This document shows, piece after piece, positions 7,437-16,839 of a stretch of 29,623 nucleotides of DNA. Made by a program: the position numbers and the translations under genes. Below the pieces are notes generated by a model that made no database searches, had not been told where the DNA came from, and saw only the letters and a list, made by a program, of their open reading frames with translations. The stretch is from NCBI GenBank assembly GCA_003427395.1, contig BFEA01000010.1:3051571-3081193 (forward strand), written 5' to 3'. Every line of letters begins with the position of its first letter. The first letter of the stretch is position 1. The DNA comes from Chara braunii. Its lineage: Eukaryota > Streptophyta > Charophyceae > Charales > Characeae.

Positions 7437-8220
7437 ATCCCGGATACTAATCAACAGAAAAAAATGGAAAACAAAAAACTCCTTTTTTTTTTTTTTTTTT
7501 TGGAAATCTCTCGATTTGAGAATTGGTGAGGCATCTATCAGATAAGGAGCAGTAGAAAAAACCGAATTTCACTCGTTAACGAAATTAGAACAAGAACCGC
7601 AAAATTTCGGTTATAAATACGTGAGTCCAAAAAAGAATTTGACGGAATAGCATTCCAATTTCCAGAAAACGAAATTCGTAAATTAAATCTGACGACTAGA
7701 GAAGAATTCCGCGGTAATTCGATTTGTGCAAATCACGAAATAATCAGGACTTTCATAACATAAATTCGCGAAGTACTTAGATTTCCAAGGATACGTGCCA
7801 AGAAAAAGTCAAAAAAATATGAAATTTGCAATAATTCCTAGAAACCAATCCTAAGTTTAGACAAGGTAAAAACCGAAAATTGTTTTAATCGTGAATTGCA
7901 ACTTTCGTATTTCCGCGGAATTCGTGGAGTGCCGAGATTTTCAAAATTTCCAAAATTCGCAAAATTCCAAAATTTACAAAATTCGCAGATTTCGCAGAAG
8001 ACCGCAATTGTCAAAATTTCCGAAATTCGCGAAATTCACGGATCTCACGAAATGCCAAAATTTTCGGGATTCCAAAATGCATGGAATTCACGATCTCTCG
8101 GAATACCGAAATTTTCGGATGTCCGAAATTCTCGGATTTGGAAAATGTCGAAAGTGCGAACTTAGGAATGAGTAACTTCCAACAGAAAGAAGAAAACTAA
8201 GAGAAAAAGTCGAACTGTGG
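7437..8220. repeat. AT-rich segment with poly-T and short-period satellite-like repeat
   Basis: A run of about 20 T lies near 7482-7501. From about 7895 to 8160 the sequence is built of degenerate units of roughly 9-11 bases resembling CAAAATTTC or CGAAATTC, often palindromic around AAATTT or GAATTC. The open frames here are by-products of this repetition. No gene is evident. Confidence 0.6.
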
Positions 8221-8256
8221 ATTCTACTTGCTGGTGAGAGTTGACTTTGCTGCCCT

Positions 8257-8308
8257 AACCCTAACCTAAGTGGATTGAGGGCACCACTTAGGGTTAGGGT
8301 TGGTTTGT
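8257..8308. repeat. Inverted telomere-like repeat
   Basis: CCCTAACCCTAA-(cc)-TAAGTGG, a loop of about 10 bases, then CCACTTAGGGTTAGGG: two telomere-type blocks head to head that could fold into a stem of about 16 pairs with a small mismatch. Arms and loop are visible directly. Confidence 0.65.
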
Positions 8309-9359
8309 GAAGGGAAGAGGGGCAGTGTGGTTGAGGGGAGTTGCCCCCACCTAGTTAGGTCACGGAGGGTCGACGTTGAACCTAACCAGGTTGCTTGAGA
8401 GTGAGATTAGGGTGGCGAGACATTTCGAGGGGGCTTCATGCGGCAATTTGTGAGAGGCGACAGTGAGAGGCACTCGCACCTGGAATCTGATTCAAGGGAG
8501 ACACTTGGCAACTTAAGGGTTGCCCTCAAGTAGGCGAGCTTGAGGGTCAGCGGCCACTCAGCATCTACGGACTGCAAGTTGCTACTTTGTTCTTCAGCAT
8601 TGACGGGGGATCCAGCGTTGCACTTGGGTGTTGGAGTCACACCCTCCTAGGAGATAGGACACTAGTGTAGGGGTAGCGTTAAAGGCGTCAGGAGGATCAC
8701 ATGAAAGGGGGGTGAGTTTTATTCATCTCGAAGCTCAGGCCCACTCAGGTAAGTGTCGTGCACCTACGGGATGCCCATGTGTGTGTGCATGGTATGGTTT
8801 GTCTTGCGGGGGTACTTTGGGCTTCTTTTCCTACTCCTCTGTCGTCTTGATTGTGTGATTGAATGCATGTGATCTACCTACTCACCTAATGAATGGAAAA
8901 TGAAGTATCTTGATCTAAATGTCGAGTCTTTCTACAGTGCTTTGGCTTTTCATCTCTGAACGGTTGTAGTCTGTAGGTTCTGCCGGAAGTTGAAATTTTG
9001 TTTTTCAGTACAGTAGAAACTGGACTAAGTCCATGAGGGACTCCTCTTGGTTGGGACCTGGCTGCGACCTACGTGGGACCTCTGGAACCCAGTGGGACCA
9101 GGCCCAAACAAGAAGAGCCCTTTGGGCCCAAATCAGTTAGGCATTAGCCCATTGTCTTCTGACTGTGTTACGGAGTTCTTTCTTCTTGGTAAGGACACCA
9201 ACTGCCGAGGGGATCTCGGCTGAGACGTTTCACGTGTCTTTTGGTTGCAATGTCTGTGGCTTGACTCGCACCCTATACACCACTCAATTCTCCATTGTTG
9301 CATTTAGTCACTCGTTGTCTGGTTTGTTGTACGGTCTCGGAGCTAGTCAGACTGGACTC

Positions 9360-9412
9360 GAGAGGACCTCGTATGCAGTCTGATCAAACTGGGTCGCTGG
9401 ATCAGACCTCTC
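9360..9412 (+). other. Leader hairpin of plus-strand element
   Basis: GAGAGG (9360-9365) pairs with CCTCTC (9407-9412), and inside it TCTGATC (9379-9385) pairs with GATCAGA (9400-9406). It sits about 310 bases before the gag ATG, where retroelement packaging or dimerisation structures occur, but that role is inferred. Confidence 0.35.
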
Positions 9413-9721
9413 GTGTGAATTTGATTGTTTTTGGTTTGCTGCTCTCTAAGTCTAAATGAAATGTCGCTCCGACTAGGAGTTCTACCTTCTCTTCTCTGAG
9501 CTTTTCAGATTGTTTCTCTGAGTTCATTCAGACTCGCAACCAGAGAGAAGAGGGAGAGAGGAGGGAGAGAGAAAAGGAAGAGAGGGAAAGTGACCGTCTG
9601 GAGTGGGTAAGGACTGGGAAAAGGAGTGTTCGTCCAAGTCTTCCTCTACCCCCTGGTTTCGGAGCTACGATTGAGACTAATATTGCCCCTCTTACCGTCT
9701 TCTACTTCTTCCTTAAGTGTG

Positions 9722-10848
9722 ATGGCAAACCCATCGGGACCTGCAACAGGTGCAAACGCCGCTGTTGTCGTAACAAGCGACAAGGCAGGAAACTCTGCAA
9801 CTGTTGCAGCCCCAAAATCTTAACCAGCAGGTGCTGGTCCCAGCCACACCGGTCCCTATGTGGATCAAAAGGCGGTGCAAATACCGTCTAAGTAAGACGG
9901 CAAAGAAGACATTGAATCCTGGATCAGCTCTATGAGGGCATACTTTGAGGTGCTGGGGACTCAACCAGAGACCCAACCAGTGATCATGGGAATGAATGTC
10001 GAGCCGGTTGTACGGGGCTTCCTAGAAGTCCCAAGGTACATGGGTTGGGGTTCCAAAGATCGAACTGACAAGGTGGCTTAGGGCCACCCCGGTTGCCTCC
10101 CTCGAGGAGCTCCTCATTGCCCAGTATAAGGATCCACGCGCTGCAACAAGGGCAAGAAGCCAGCTTGACAAAATCAAACGCAGCAAGTCGACGGGCTCCA
10201 TGAAAAGCCTGCAAACCTATCTCAGCAAGATGTTTGCTACACCTGGTCTTGAATTAACCGACCAATCTTGCTTGGATGTGGTCAAGGGCGCAGTCCCCAC
10301 CAGTTTTACTAATCGCCTACGCAGGGACTTCATTGGGTATACTGACTGGTTCACTCTAATGAAGGACATAGTCAGTCTCGAGGCGGTAGACCTTATCACC
10401 ACAGCACGCAGCAAAAAGCCCCTGGGCAGCAGGCTGTTCAAAGGCAGCAGCCGTTTTGTTGTGCATGACTTGTTGGAGACTGAAGAGGAGGTCGAAGCAG
10501 ATGACCCCACTCTTGGTGACGACTAAGAACAGGACGCTGATACAGCCTGTTCGTCAGCCCACGAGTCTGATGTAAATCAAGAAGAAGAAAAATTTATTGC
10601 CTTTAAAAAGACTGCCAATGCAAGGGGACCGAATCGGAATGAGGGGAAGAACTATGTCCAACTTCCCAAGGGAGTCAAGATCCTAGCAAAACCGGAGGAT
10701 GCGGCCACTAAACCATGGGTCGATCTTCGGATCATTGAAAATGATTGGTAGGGTAGACTCAAGAAGGGGGGATGCCTGCATTGCCAAAAATCAAACCATG
10801 AAGTACAGGATTGCTATAGGCTGCAGGGAAACCAGACCCGGGCATAGA
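9722..10848 (+). pseudogene. gag of plus-strand chromovirus (broken)
   Basis: Gag forms the particle that packages element RNA. The ATG at 9722 opens a short Ala/Val-rich stretch ending at TAA 9821-9823. Capsid-like sequence continues in other frames: ESWISSMRAYFEVLG near 9915-9960, a frameshift near 10080, then LEELLIAQYKDPRAATRARSQ through the open stretch ending at 10526. The same frame then reads through stops at 10524, 10749 and 10846 and includes a zinc knuckle at 10773-10813 with CX2CX4HX4C spacing (CLHCQKSNHEVQDC), the nucleocapsid signature. The acidic stretch before the knuckle is typical of a linker. It is non-functional as it stands. Confidence 0.8.
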
Positions 10849-10945
10849 GTCGACTTCAGCACACTCCACAGCAAGGGAGACTGAATCTGATGCAGATCAG
10901 CAGACCTCCCTTGAAGCCCAATCATCTGCTGAAGCCAAGGCTGAA

Positions 10946-11833
10946 GTGTGTGATGTGTTGTATGTCGAGCCTTGGGAGGAATCTGGGACGGCCGATTTCC
11001 ACTACCACTTGGAGCATTGGGCTGAGATTAAACAGCAGCGTGCCCAAGGGACAGCGAAGCTGATCTTCTTCAGACTTCTCATAAACCACCGCTATCTCCG
11101 TGTCTTGATTGACTGTGGCGCGACGGCTAACTTTATGTCACCTCACGGGATACGCCAAGTGGGTTTGGGAATGAAGCAAGTGGCCTTGCAGAACCCTTGC
11201 CGAACCCAAGTTGGCAACAAGGAAGTTGTCTCTTCTACGCATGCAGTCAAAGGTGTGCGCACTACCTTTAACAAGAACAAAACTGTCACCCACGCACTGA
11301 ACTTCTATGTCCTTGACAAGTGCCCCTTCGACGCTGTCCTTGGCTTGTGTTGGTTGCAGTCCTAATGCGAATGGACCAAGTGGAAGGAGTCACTCTTCAT
11401 GGTCAAAGATGCTCGATGGATCGAGCTTCCTGTCCTCTTGGATGAGAAGCATGAGTCCCCAGTGACTTTTCTGAATACTATGAAGTTCTGCAAGAAATGG
11501 CGCAAGCACAAGGAGGATGAACAATTGTATGTTGCCTTTGTTTGTCTTACTCATGTGCCATCTACTTTTGCAGTTAATATCACTACTACTTCACCTAGTG
11601 AGGATACTACTTCTAGTACTACTACTACTAACACCTCTACTTCTCTACCTCCTATTACTCCAAATGATCCCAGTTCAGATTCGGTTGCCTCTATTCGCGA
11701 CCTGCAACCTGACTTAGGTGATCCCTTTGTTGATCCTCCACCCCCACCGGTTCCACCGAACATCCAAAACTTACCCAATCGGTTCCCAAAAGTTCTGGTC
11801 GAGCCACATGGAGTCCCCCGGCGATCGGTCTGA
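10946..11833 (+). pseudogene. Protease region of pol, DSG motif changed to DCG
   Basis: Retroelement aspartic protease that would cut the Gag-Pol polyprotein. The catalytic motif reads LIDCGATANF at about residues 54-63: the Asp is kept but the usual Ser of DSG is Cys. A second conserved block, the hydrophobic strand VLGLCWLQ, ends this frame at a TAA (11363-11365). The same frame then continues for about 150 codons, with a Thr/Ser/Pro-rich linker (11570-11760), to a TGA at 11831-11833. RT follows in the same frame, so protease and RT were once one polyprotein and only point mutations split them. The Cys could be decay or a tolerated variant. Confidence 0.75.
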
Positions 11834-12448
11834 CACACCATCGAGTTGGTCGAGGGTGTTGTTCCTCCAAAGGGCTGCGTGTACCGAATGGGACCCGGTG
11901 AGTTGGAGGAACTTCAACGACAGAATGACGAAAGGATTAACAAAGGGTGGATCAAGCCTAGTGAATCGGAATTTGGTGCTCCTGTCTTGTTTGTTCCAAA
12001 GAAAGGAGGCAAGCTCCACATGTGTATTGACTATCGCAGCCTAAACTGCATCACAAGAAAGAACGCCTATCCATTACCCCGAATAGATGACTTGCTTGAT
12101 GTCGCAGGTGGGTGCAAGGTTTTCTCCAAGATCGATCTCAAGTCTGGCTACCACCAGAGTGAAGTCGATCATGCGGACCATCACAAAAATGCGTTCAAAA
12201 CTGGCGATGGGCTTTACGAGTTTACTATAATGCCCGTCGGTCTTACGAACGCACCGGCCACCTTCCAAAGCCTCATGGACAAAGTCCTCCGCGAACAGAT
12301 TGGTCGGTTCGTGGTGGTCTATCTCGATGACATACTAATCTTCAGCAAGTCCATGGAGGAACACCTCAAGCACCTTGAGGAAGTACTGACCATCCTCAAG
12401 AAGACGCAACTCCATCTCAACTTGGGCACCGATTGTCTGTTGCACTAG
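11834..12448 (+). pseudogene. Reverse transcriptase of plus-strand chromovirus, C-terminally cut
   Basis: Copies element RNA into DNA. Visible RT blocks are GWIKPSESEFGAPVLFVPKK (finger), MCIDYRSLN with the first catalytic Asp, FSKIDLKSGYHQ, FTIMPVGLTNAPATFQ, and the catalytic YLDD in VVVYLDDILIFS. After KKTQLHLNL the usual thumb/connection segment, normally containing an LGH motif, is missing. The frame runs into unrelated residues and stops at 12446-12448, and the next frame resumes with the sequence that normally follows this segment. The active-site Asp residues are all present, so the loss is an internal deletion rather than catalytic decay. In-frame with the upstream protease across a TGA. 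Confidence 0.85.
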
Positions 12449-13542
12449 AGCCTGAGGCAACCAAGCTGGAGGTCATACGCAACTGGCCTCAGCCCGTGAA
12501 TGTTCACGAACTGCGCTCTTTTCTTGGTCTCGCATCATACTATCAAAAGTTTGTGCCCCGCTCTTCCATTGTTGCGCGTCCATTGTCTCGACTGACGAGT
12601 AAGAATGTTTCCTATTCTTGGGACACCGCGTGCACGAACACCTTTCAAGCTTTGAAAGACGTCTTGGTAAGTTACCCAGTACTCCGCATTGCAGATCCCA
12701 AACTGACATTCGTAGTTACTACGGATGCAAGTCAATATGGAATCGGCACGGTGCCGCAGCAAGATGACGGCGATGGCTTGCGGCCGCTCGAATTCTACAG
12801 CAAACGAATGCCCAACGTAAAGGTAGTCACTTCCACCTACATGCGCGAGCTCTATACTTTGCGTATGGTTGTGGACCATTGGAAGCACTATCTTTTGGGA
12901 CGCCACTTCAAAGTGTTCTCAGATCATGAGACCCCGAAGTGGATCAAGGAGCAGACTACCTTGTCCCCTACGTTAATTCGCTGGTTTCATGAAATTGACA
13001 TCTTTGACTTTGAGTTGAGACACAAAAAGGGCTGTTATAATCGAGTCGTTGACGCATTGTCTGGCCACCCTGAGTACATGACTTGCCTTGTGAAATCCTA
13101 CGACCTCTGGAAGAAACCGAAGGAGGAGCTCGTAGAGCAGACAACCAAGGATCCGGAACTTAGTACCATCCTTGAGCGGTTGCGGGCTGATCCTAGTAGT
13201 CAGCCTGATTTTCACGAATATGGAGGACTGATTTTTCGTCGCTACGGGAACCACGACCGCTTGTGTGTGCCCAACCATGAGCCTCTCCGCATGCATTTTC
13301 TGGATTTGGCTCATGGCCGGAGCGAACACTTCGGCATGGCAAGGACGTACGCAAATCTGTTGCGACAGTTTGGTTGGCCTAGCATGAAAGGGACTGCTGA
13401 AAAGTTTGTGGTTAAGACAAGTTTGTCAACAAATCAAACCATGCAGACAAAAGCCCATGGGGCTACTTACACCTCTTCCCATTCTCGATGGTCCCAGGGA
13501 GTCCGTCTCCATCGACTTCACCGACATGGGGAAGGTGAGTAG
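12433..13542 (+). pseudogene. RNase H and integrase zinc domain of plus-strand chromovirus
   Basis: Starts within the RT-RNase H deletion junction. KLEVIRNWPQPVNVHELRSF is the tail of the RT connection. RNase H follows with FVVTTDASQYGIG (first catalytic Asp), STYMRELYTLR and KVFSDHE (Glu and Asp positions). ALSGHPEYM marks the end of RNase H. The integrase zinc-binding domain begins with HFLDLAHGRSEHFG. Near 13405 a frameshift occurs: this frame runs on as unrelated sequence to 13542, while the true integrase continues in the frame that starts at about 13406. Confidence 0.8.
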
Positions 13543-14140
13543 GAACGGCTACTTCCAAGTCATGGTGATTGTTGACCGATTCTCTAAGTTTCTCAATCTG
13601 ATCTCTTTGCCGCCACACGCCCCAACAGAATTAGTGATTCATGAGTTCCAACAGAAGTACATTCTGCAGTTCAGGACCCCGAAGACTCTTGTCAACGATC
13701 GGGACCCGCGCTACATTAGTCCTGAATGCAAGGACTTCACATCTCATTTGGGGATCAGGCTGTGTATGACATCTGGCCGACACCCTGAAGCCAACGGTTT
13801 GGCTGAAGAAATTAACAAGAATGTGTTCCAACTTCTCCGCGCTTTGATTATCCCGGATAAGGAAACATGGGATGAAAAGTTGTATTCCATTAGGGGGTTG
13901 TACAACAACTCCATCCATTCTGCCACCGGCATGACACCTAACAAGCTGCATCTCGGTTGGCAAATCCGTAATCCGCTCTCCTACCTATTCCCTGAGCAGC
14001 CAGTTGGCTTAACACCCGACAGGCCTGGCTTCAGGGCCAAGTATCATCGCTTGCTCAAGGTTGCCATTGCAGCCATCACCACGCGACAAGACGCCATGAT
14101 CCATCACGAGAACAAGAGGCGCCGACCGTCGGACATTTAG
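13406..14140 (+). pseudogene. Integrase catalytic core of plus-strand chromovirus
   Basis: Inserts element DNA into the genome. The zinc domain retains VCQQIKP, but the first Cys of the CX2C pair is lost beside the frameshift. The DDE triad is intact: Asp in VSIDFTD (residue 37 of this frame), Asp in LVNDRDPRY (98), and Glu in GLAEEINK (134), giving the D35E spacing of retroviral-type integrases. Y-N-N-S-x-H-x-A-T-G-x-x-P follows, a standard core marker. The frame ends at TAG 14138-14140, immediately followed in frame by the C-terminal domain. Confidence 0.85.
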
Positions 14141-14581
14141 GTAGGAAGCTATGTCTGGGTCAAGATGTCTGAATTCTCAGAAGAAGAAGGGGTTTCTCGC
14201 AAACTTATCCCGCTCTATTACGGACCATGGGAAGTTTTGGATGTGATTGGCGAAGAGCACTTTGGCCCTTCGTACATGGTTGATGTGCCAGCCCATTTGC
14301 GCACATACCCCGTGTTCCATGCATCGATACTGTACCTCCACCTCGATGCTAAGACGTTCGACTATCGCGAAGACATGATCCCTCGTGCGATCAAAGGAGG
14401 GCATGAGATACACAGAATCAAACAGCACGTAGGGAAGGGACACAACAGACAGTACCAAGCTCACTTCATGTATCACCCATTAGACGCTTTATACTGGATT
14501 TCCAAACAGAAACTGCTACGCAGTGCACCGTGCGTTGTCGAAGCCTACGAGCAACAAATCGCCACTAATGGTGTACCTTAG
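14141..14581 (+). pseudogene. Integrase C-terminal GPY/F-like and chromodomain-like tail
   Basis: In frame with the core across a TAG. VGSYVWVK and LIPLYYGPWEVLDVIG match the GPY/F region; LRTYPVFHASIL is the usual linker. Residues 70-125 (HEIHRIKQHVG, QYQAHFMYHPLDALYWI, APCVVEAYEQQ) have the strand-helix pattern of a chromodomain-like module, though the aromatic cage residues are not obvious. Such tails steer chromoviruses to particular chromatin. The stop lies about 115 bases before the polypurine tract. Confidence 0.65.
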
Positions 14582-14695
14582 ATCTCTGCAAGCCCACCGG
14601 AACAGAGTACTCTAGGAACCTCTTTGCCTTGCTTGCATACGATGCGTTTGTCGAGGACTCAGAATGAGTTACTCGCTCGAAGGGACCTCGCTCTT

Positions 14696-15982
14696 GAGGG
14701 GGTAGTAGTGTGATGACCCGTCCAAACATGGACTGAAACACACAGCTGATTTATGAGTTTTGTCCATAGACTGAATGCCTTGCTGAGTTTCCCGCTGCTA
14801 CTAAGTATGTGGGTGCACGCTTGCTGGGCTGCATGTCTATCTGAGTGCTGGTTGGCTTGAGTGTGTGCGTGGCCGTGCCTGTCTGAGTGCTGGTTGGCTT
14901 GAGTGTGTGTGTGGCCCACAAGGGCACTTGCTCGTTCATTGGGCCCTCAGGGCCGGTACTTACCTGTGGTCGTGACATTGAGGGATTGCAACAGAAAAAA
15001 CACTCTAGTGGGTAGGCCGGTACCGCACCCTGAAGGGGTAGATGTACGGGTACTCGAGGCCGGGCAGAAGAAGACAAAAGTGTCATTTTTAGAGGCCCAG
15101 TAGTTGTAGGTTAGGTCTAGGTGGATGCCAGTCCAACCAGTCTGGGTCTAGGGCATGTACGGGCAATATCAAAGTCTGCAATGATGTTTCCTTTCGAAAG
15201 GGAGGAGGTACCGTTTGCTTGGAAGGCCGAGCGGCCTCGAAGTCACCGCTCGAAGAGGAAAGCAGGCCGCTATATCTCCCAGTCGGGCGAAGAGCCCGGC
15301 CTCTTTTTCGGTGTGCAAGTTTGGCGACACACTGGTGGAGCGTTGGCTTGAGCAGTGCTATGCTGGCGCAGCGCTGTTGGGGAGGAAGGAGGACACGAGG
15401 GAGGAAGAAGGAAGGAAGGGGGAGGAGCGCCAGGGATACTTACCTGGCTATGGTGGCAGCCCTCTTCATCACCTTGGTGGGCGCTGCAACAGGGAGTCCC
15501 CAGCTGGGGAGAGCTACACCAAGAAGCTTTGAGGCAGGGTGAGGCATGGCGACCTGAGCTAGAGCAGCCATAGCTGCTTTGGGTTGTCCTTTGAGCATCT
15601 GGGCAAGGCATAGTAGTCCACCATAGCCTCGGCCTATGAGAGTGAAGAGTGGGAGAGGCGGCCATGGCTATGGTGGACCTCAAGTGATACCTGCAATAGA
15701 AGAGGAACTCGGACATTGATTATGGACCAGCCACTCAACATTGTATTATTATTTCTTGTATGAATAAGAGAAGGGGGAGATGAGGAGGAGGAGGTTGTTG
15801 GGCGAAGAAGAAGAGCCTTTTCATTTGTCCATGTTGGTGTACATCATCTTCTTCTTCTTTCTTACTTCTTCTTCTTCTTCTAATCCTCTCTCTCCTCTCA
15901 AGTTCATTCATTTCTTTCTGCAATTGTCCGGCATTGAACTTTCTGATGGATGTGTATCTCGAAATTGGCCAGGATCATAACA
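14696..15982 (+). mobile_element. Polypurine tract and 3' LTR of plus-strand chromovirus
   Basis: The purine run TGAGGGGGTAGTAG (ending 14708) leads into TGTGATGACCCGTCC at 14709. A TATA-like GCTATATC lies near 15270, and AT-rich sequence with ATGAATAAG at 15758-15769 could direct polyadenylation. I place the end at ATAACA, 15982, just before a change to AT-rich leader-like DNA; this end is inferred because no second copy exists in the window. An 18-base repeat (GAGTGCTGGTTGGCTTGA) occurs twice at 14838-14905. Minus-strand splice-donor consensus sites lie at 14959-14966 and 15439-15446. Confidence 0.6.
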
Positions 15983-16169
15983 TTAGCGTAAATTTGGGGT
16001 TAGCGCTAATTACCGCTAATCAAGGTGACAACTCTAGTAGAACAAAAAGAAAAACAAATTGCAGAAATTTTGACGAATCCATACTTAATCGACCAATTCA
16101 AGCAATCAATCAATCAAGTTAGTTTCTTGATTGGGCAGATCCTCTTTCGAGAGGTCTGCCCCGATACCA
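15983..16169 (-). other. Possible leader and primer-binding site of a truncated minus-strand element
   Basis: On the minus strand TTGGTATCGGGGCAGA (16170-16155) resembles a primer-binding site for initiator Met tRNA and follows the LTR-like copy II. It overlaps a strong hairpin at 16133-16160 (GGGCAGA/TCTGCCC enclosing CCTCT/AGAGG). Further left the DNA is AT-rich until the LTR end of the plus-strand element. No coding part of the element remains. Confidence 0.4.
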
Positions 16170-16514
16170 AACCGTCGCATACCAAGATGGTCAGACCAGA
16201 ACCAAGAACCGACCTCTCACAGATAGAGCAAGATAGCATAGAGGAAGACTGCAATACCAATGACCAGACCCAATCAATGTCGAAATGCAGACTGGACATA
16301 CATCATCATCATCACACGGTGTGAATGGCCTGGCGCCGCACACAAGGACGAAGGTGCCAAGCCTAGCTCATACAAAGATGAGGAGGAGGGAGAAGAGACG
16401 AAGAAGAGGGGGGAAGGAGATGAGAATGTCGTCAACCCAAATGTCGCTGATATCAATCCCAAATAGTCCCCCCAACGTCTTTGTCGAATGTCAAGTCTGA
16501 ATCCCAAAGGTCGT

Positions 16515-16518
<4 letters not shown>

Positions 16519-16609
<91 letters not shown>

Positions 16610-16624
16610 ACACACACACACACA
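16519..16624. repeat. Compound (CT)n(CA)n microsatellite
   Basis: About 27 CT units run straight into about 25 CA units, interrupted once by GA. It reads as Leu-Ser or Thr-His repeats in translation, producing false ORFs on both strands. Confidence 0.95.
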
Positions 16625-16766
16625 TAGCCCGATAAGAAGATGTGAGAATGTTGGAGGGGAAGAGGAAGGTGGTGGTGGACCGAAGGAGGAAGTAATATAA
16701 TACACATGTCATCTATAAAAAGATTCGTTAAAATAGGAAATATGAATTACAATTTACAATAATTTA

Positions 16767-16770
<4 letters not shown>

Positions 16771-16837
<67 letters not shown>
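16771..16837. repeat. (CT)n microsatellite
   Basis: About 33 perfect CT units within LTR-like copy II; the GA strand is the presumed sense strand of the element. Copy I has a much shorter GA block at the matching place, so the tract has expanded or shrunk since the copies separated. Confidence 0.95.

Positions 16838-16839
<2 letters not shown>

Larger units (their letters stand above)
8221..9721. other. Gene-free region before plus-strand chromovirus, with hairpins
   Basis: No supported gene. It contains the inverted telomere-like repeat at 8257-8308, a perfect 8-bp hairpin at 8523-8546 (CCCTCAAG/CTTGAGGG), a perfect splice-donor consensus at 8746-8754, a GCCGAG/CTCGGC hairpin near 9193-9209 and a GA-rich leader at 9543-9590. 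It should contain the 5' LTR of the element that follows, but nothing here resembles the 3' LTR at 14709-15982 and no primer-binding site was found, so that end is missing or replaced. Confidence 0.5.
9722..15982 (+). mobile_element. Decayed Ty3/gypsy chromovirus, 5' end not found
   Basis: Contains, in order, gag with a CCHC zinc knuckle, aspartic protease, reverse transcriptase, RNase H, integrase, a GPY/F-like and chromodomain-like tail, a polypurine tract and a 3' LTR. This order (integrase after RNase H) is that of Ty3/gypsy elements, and the tail places it with chromoviruses. It has at least four in-frame stops in pol, frameshifts in gag and near the integrase start, and a deletion between RT and RNase H, so it is dead. 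Its LTR and gag differ from those of the minus-strand chromovirus, so it is a separate family. The left boundary given is the gag start; the true end is unknown. Confidence 0.85.

Noticed and set aside
7214-7437. Pentapeptide-repeat proteins on both strands
   Set aside because: A 15-base DNA repeat gives pentapeptide repeats in every frame; no coding signal beyond that.
7895-8175. Two overlapping plus-strand ORFs rich in Phe, Asn and Lys
   Set aside because: Products of the AT-rich short-period repeat.
15270-15716. Minus-strand 148-codon ORF (Pro/Ser/Cys-rich)
   Set aside because: Lies within the 3' LTR of the plus-strand element, low-complexity, no domain; overlapping plus-strand frames are equally long.
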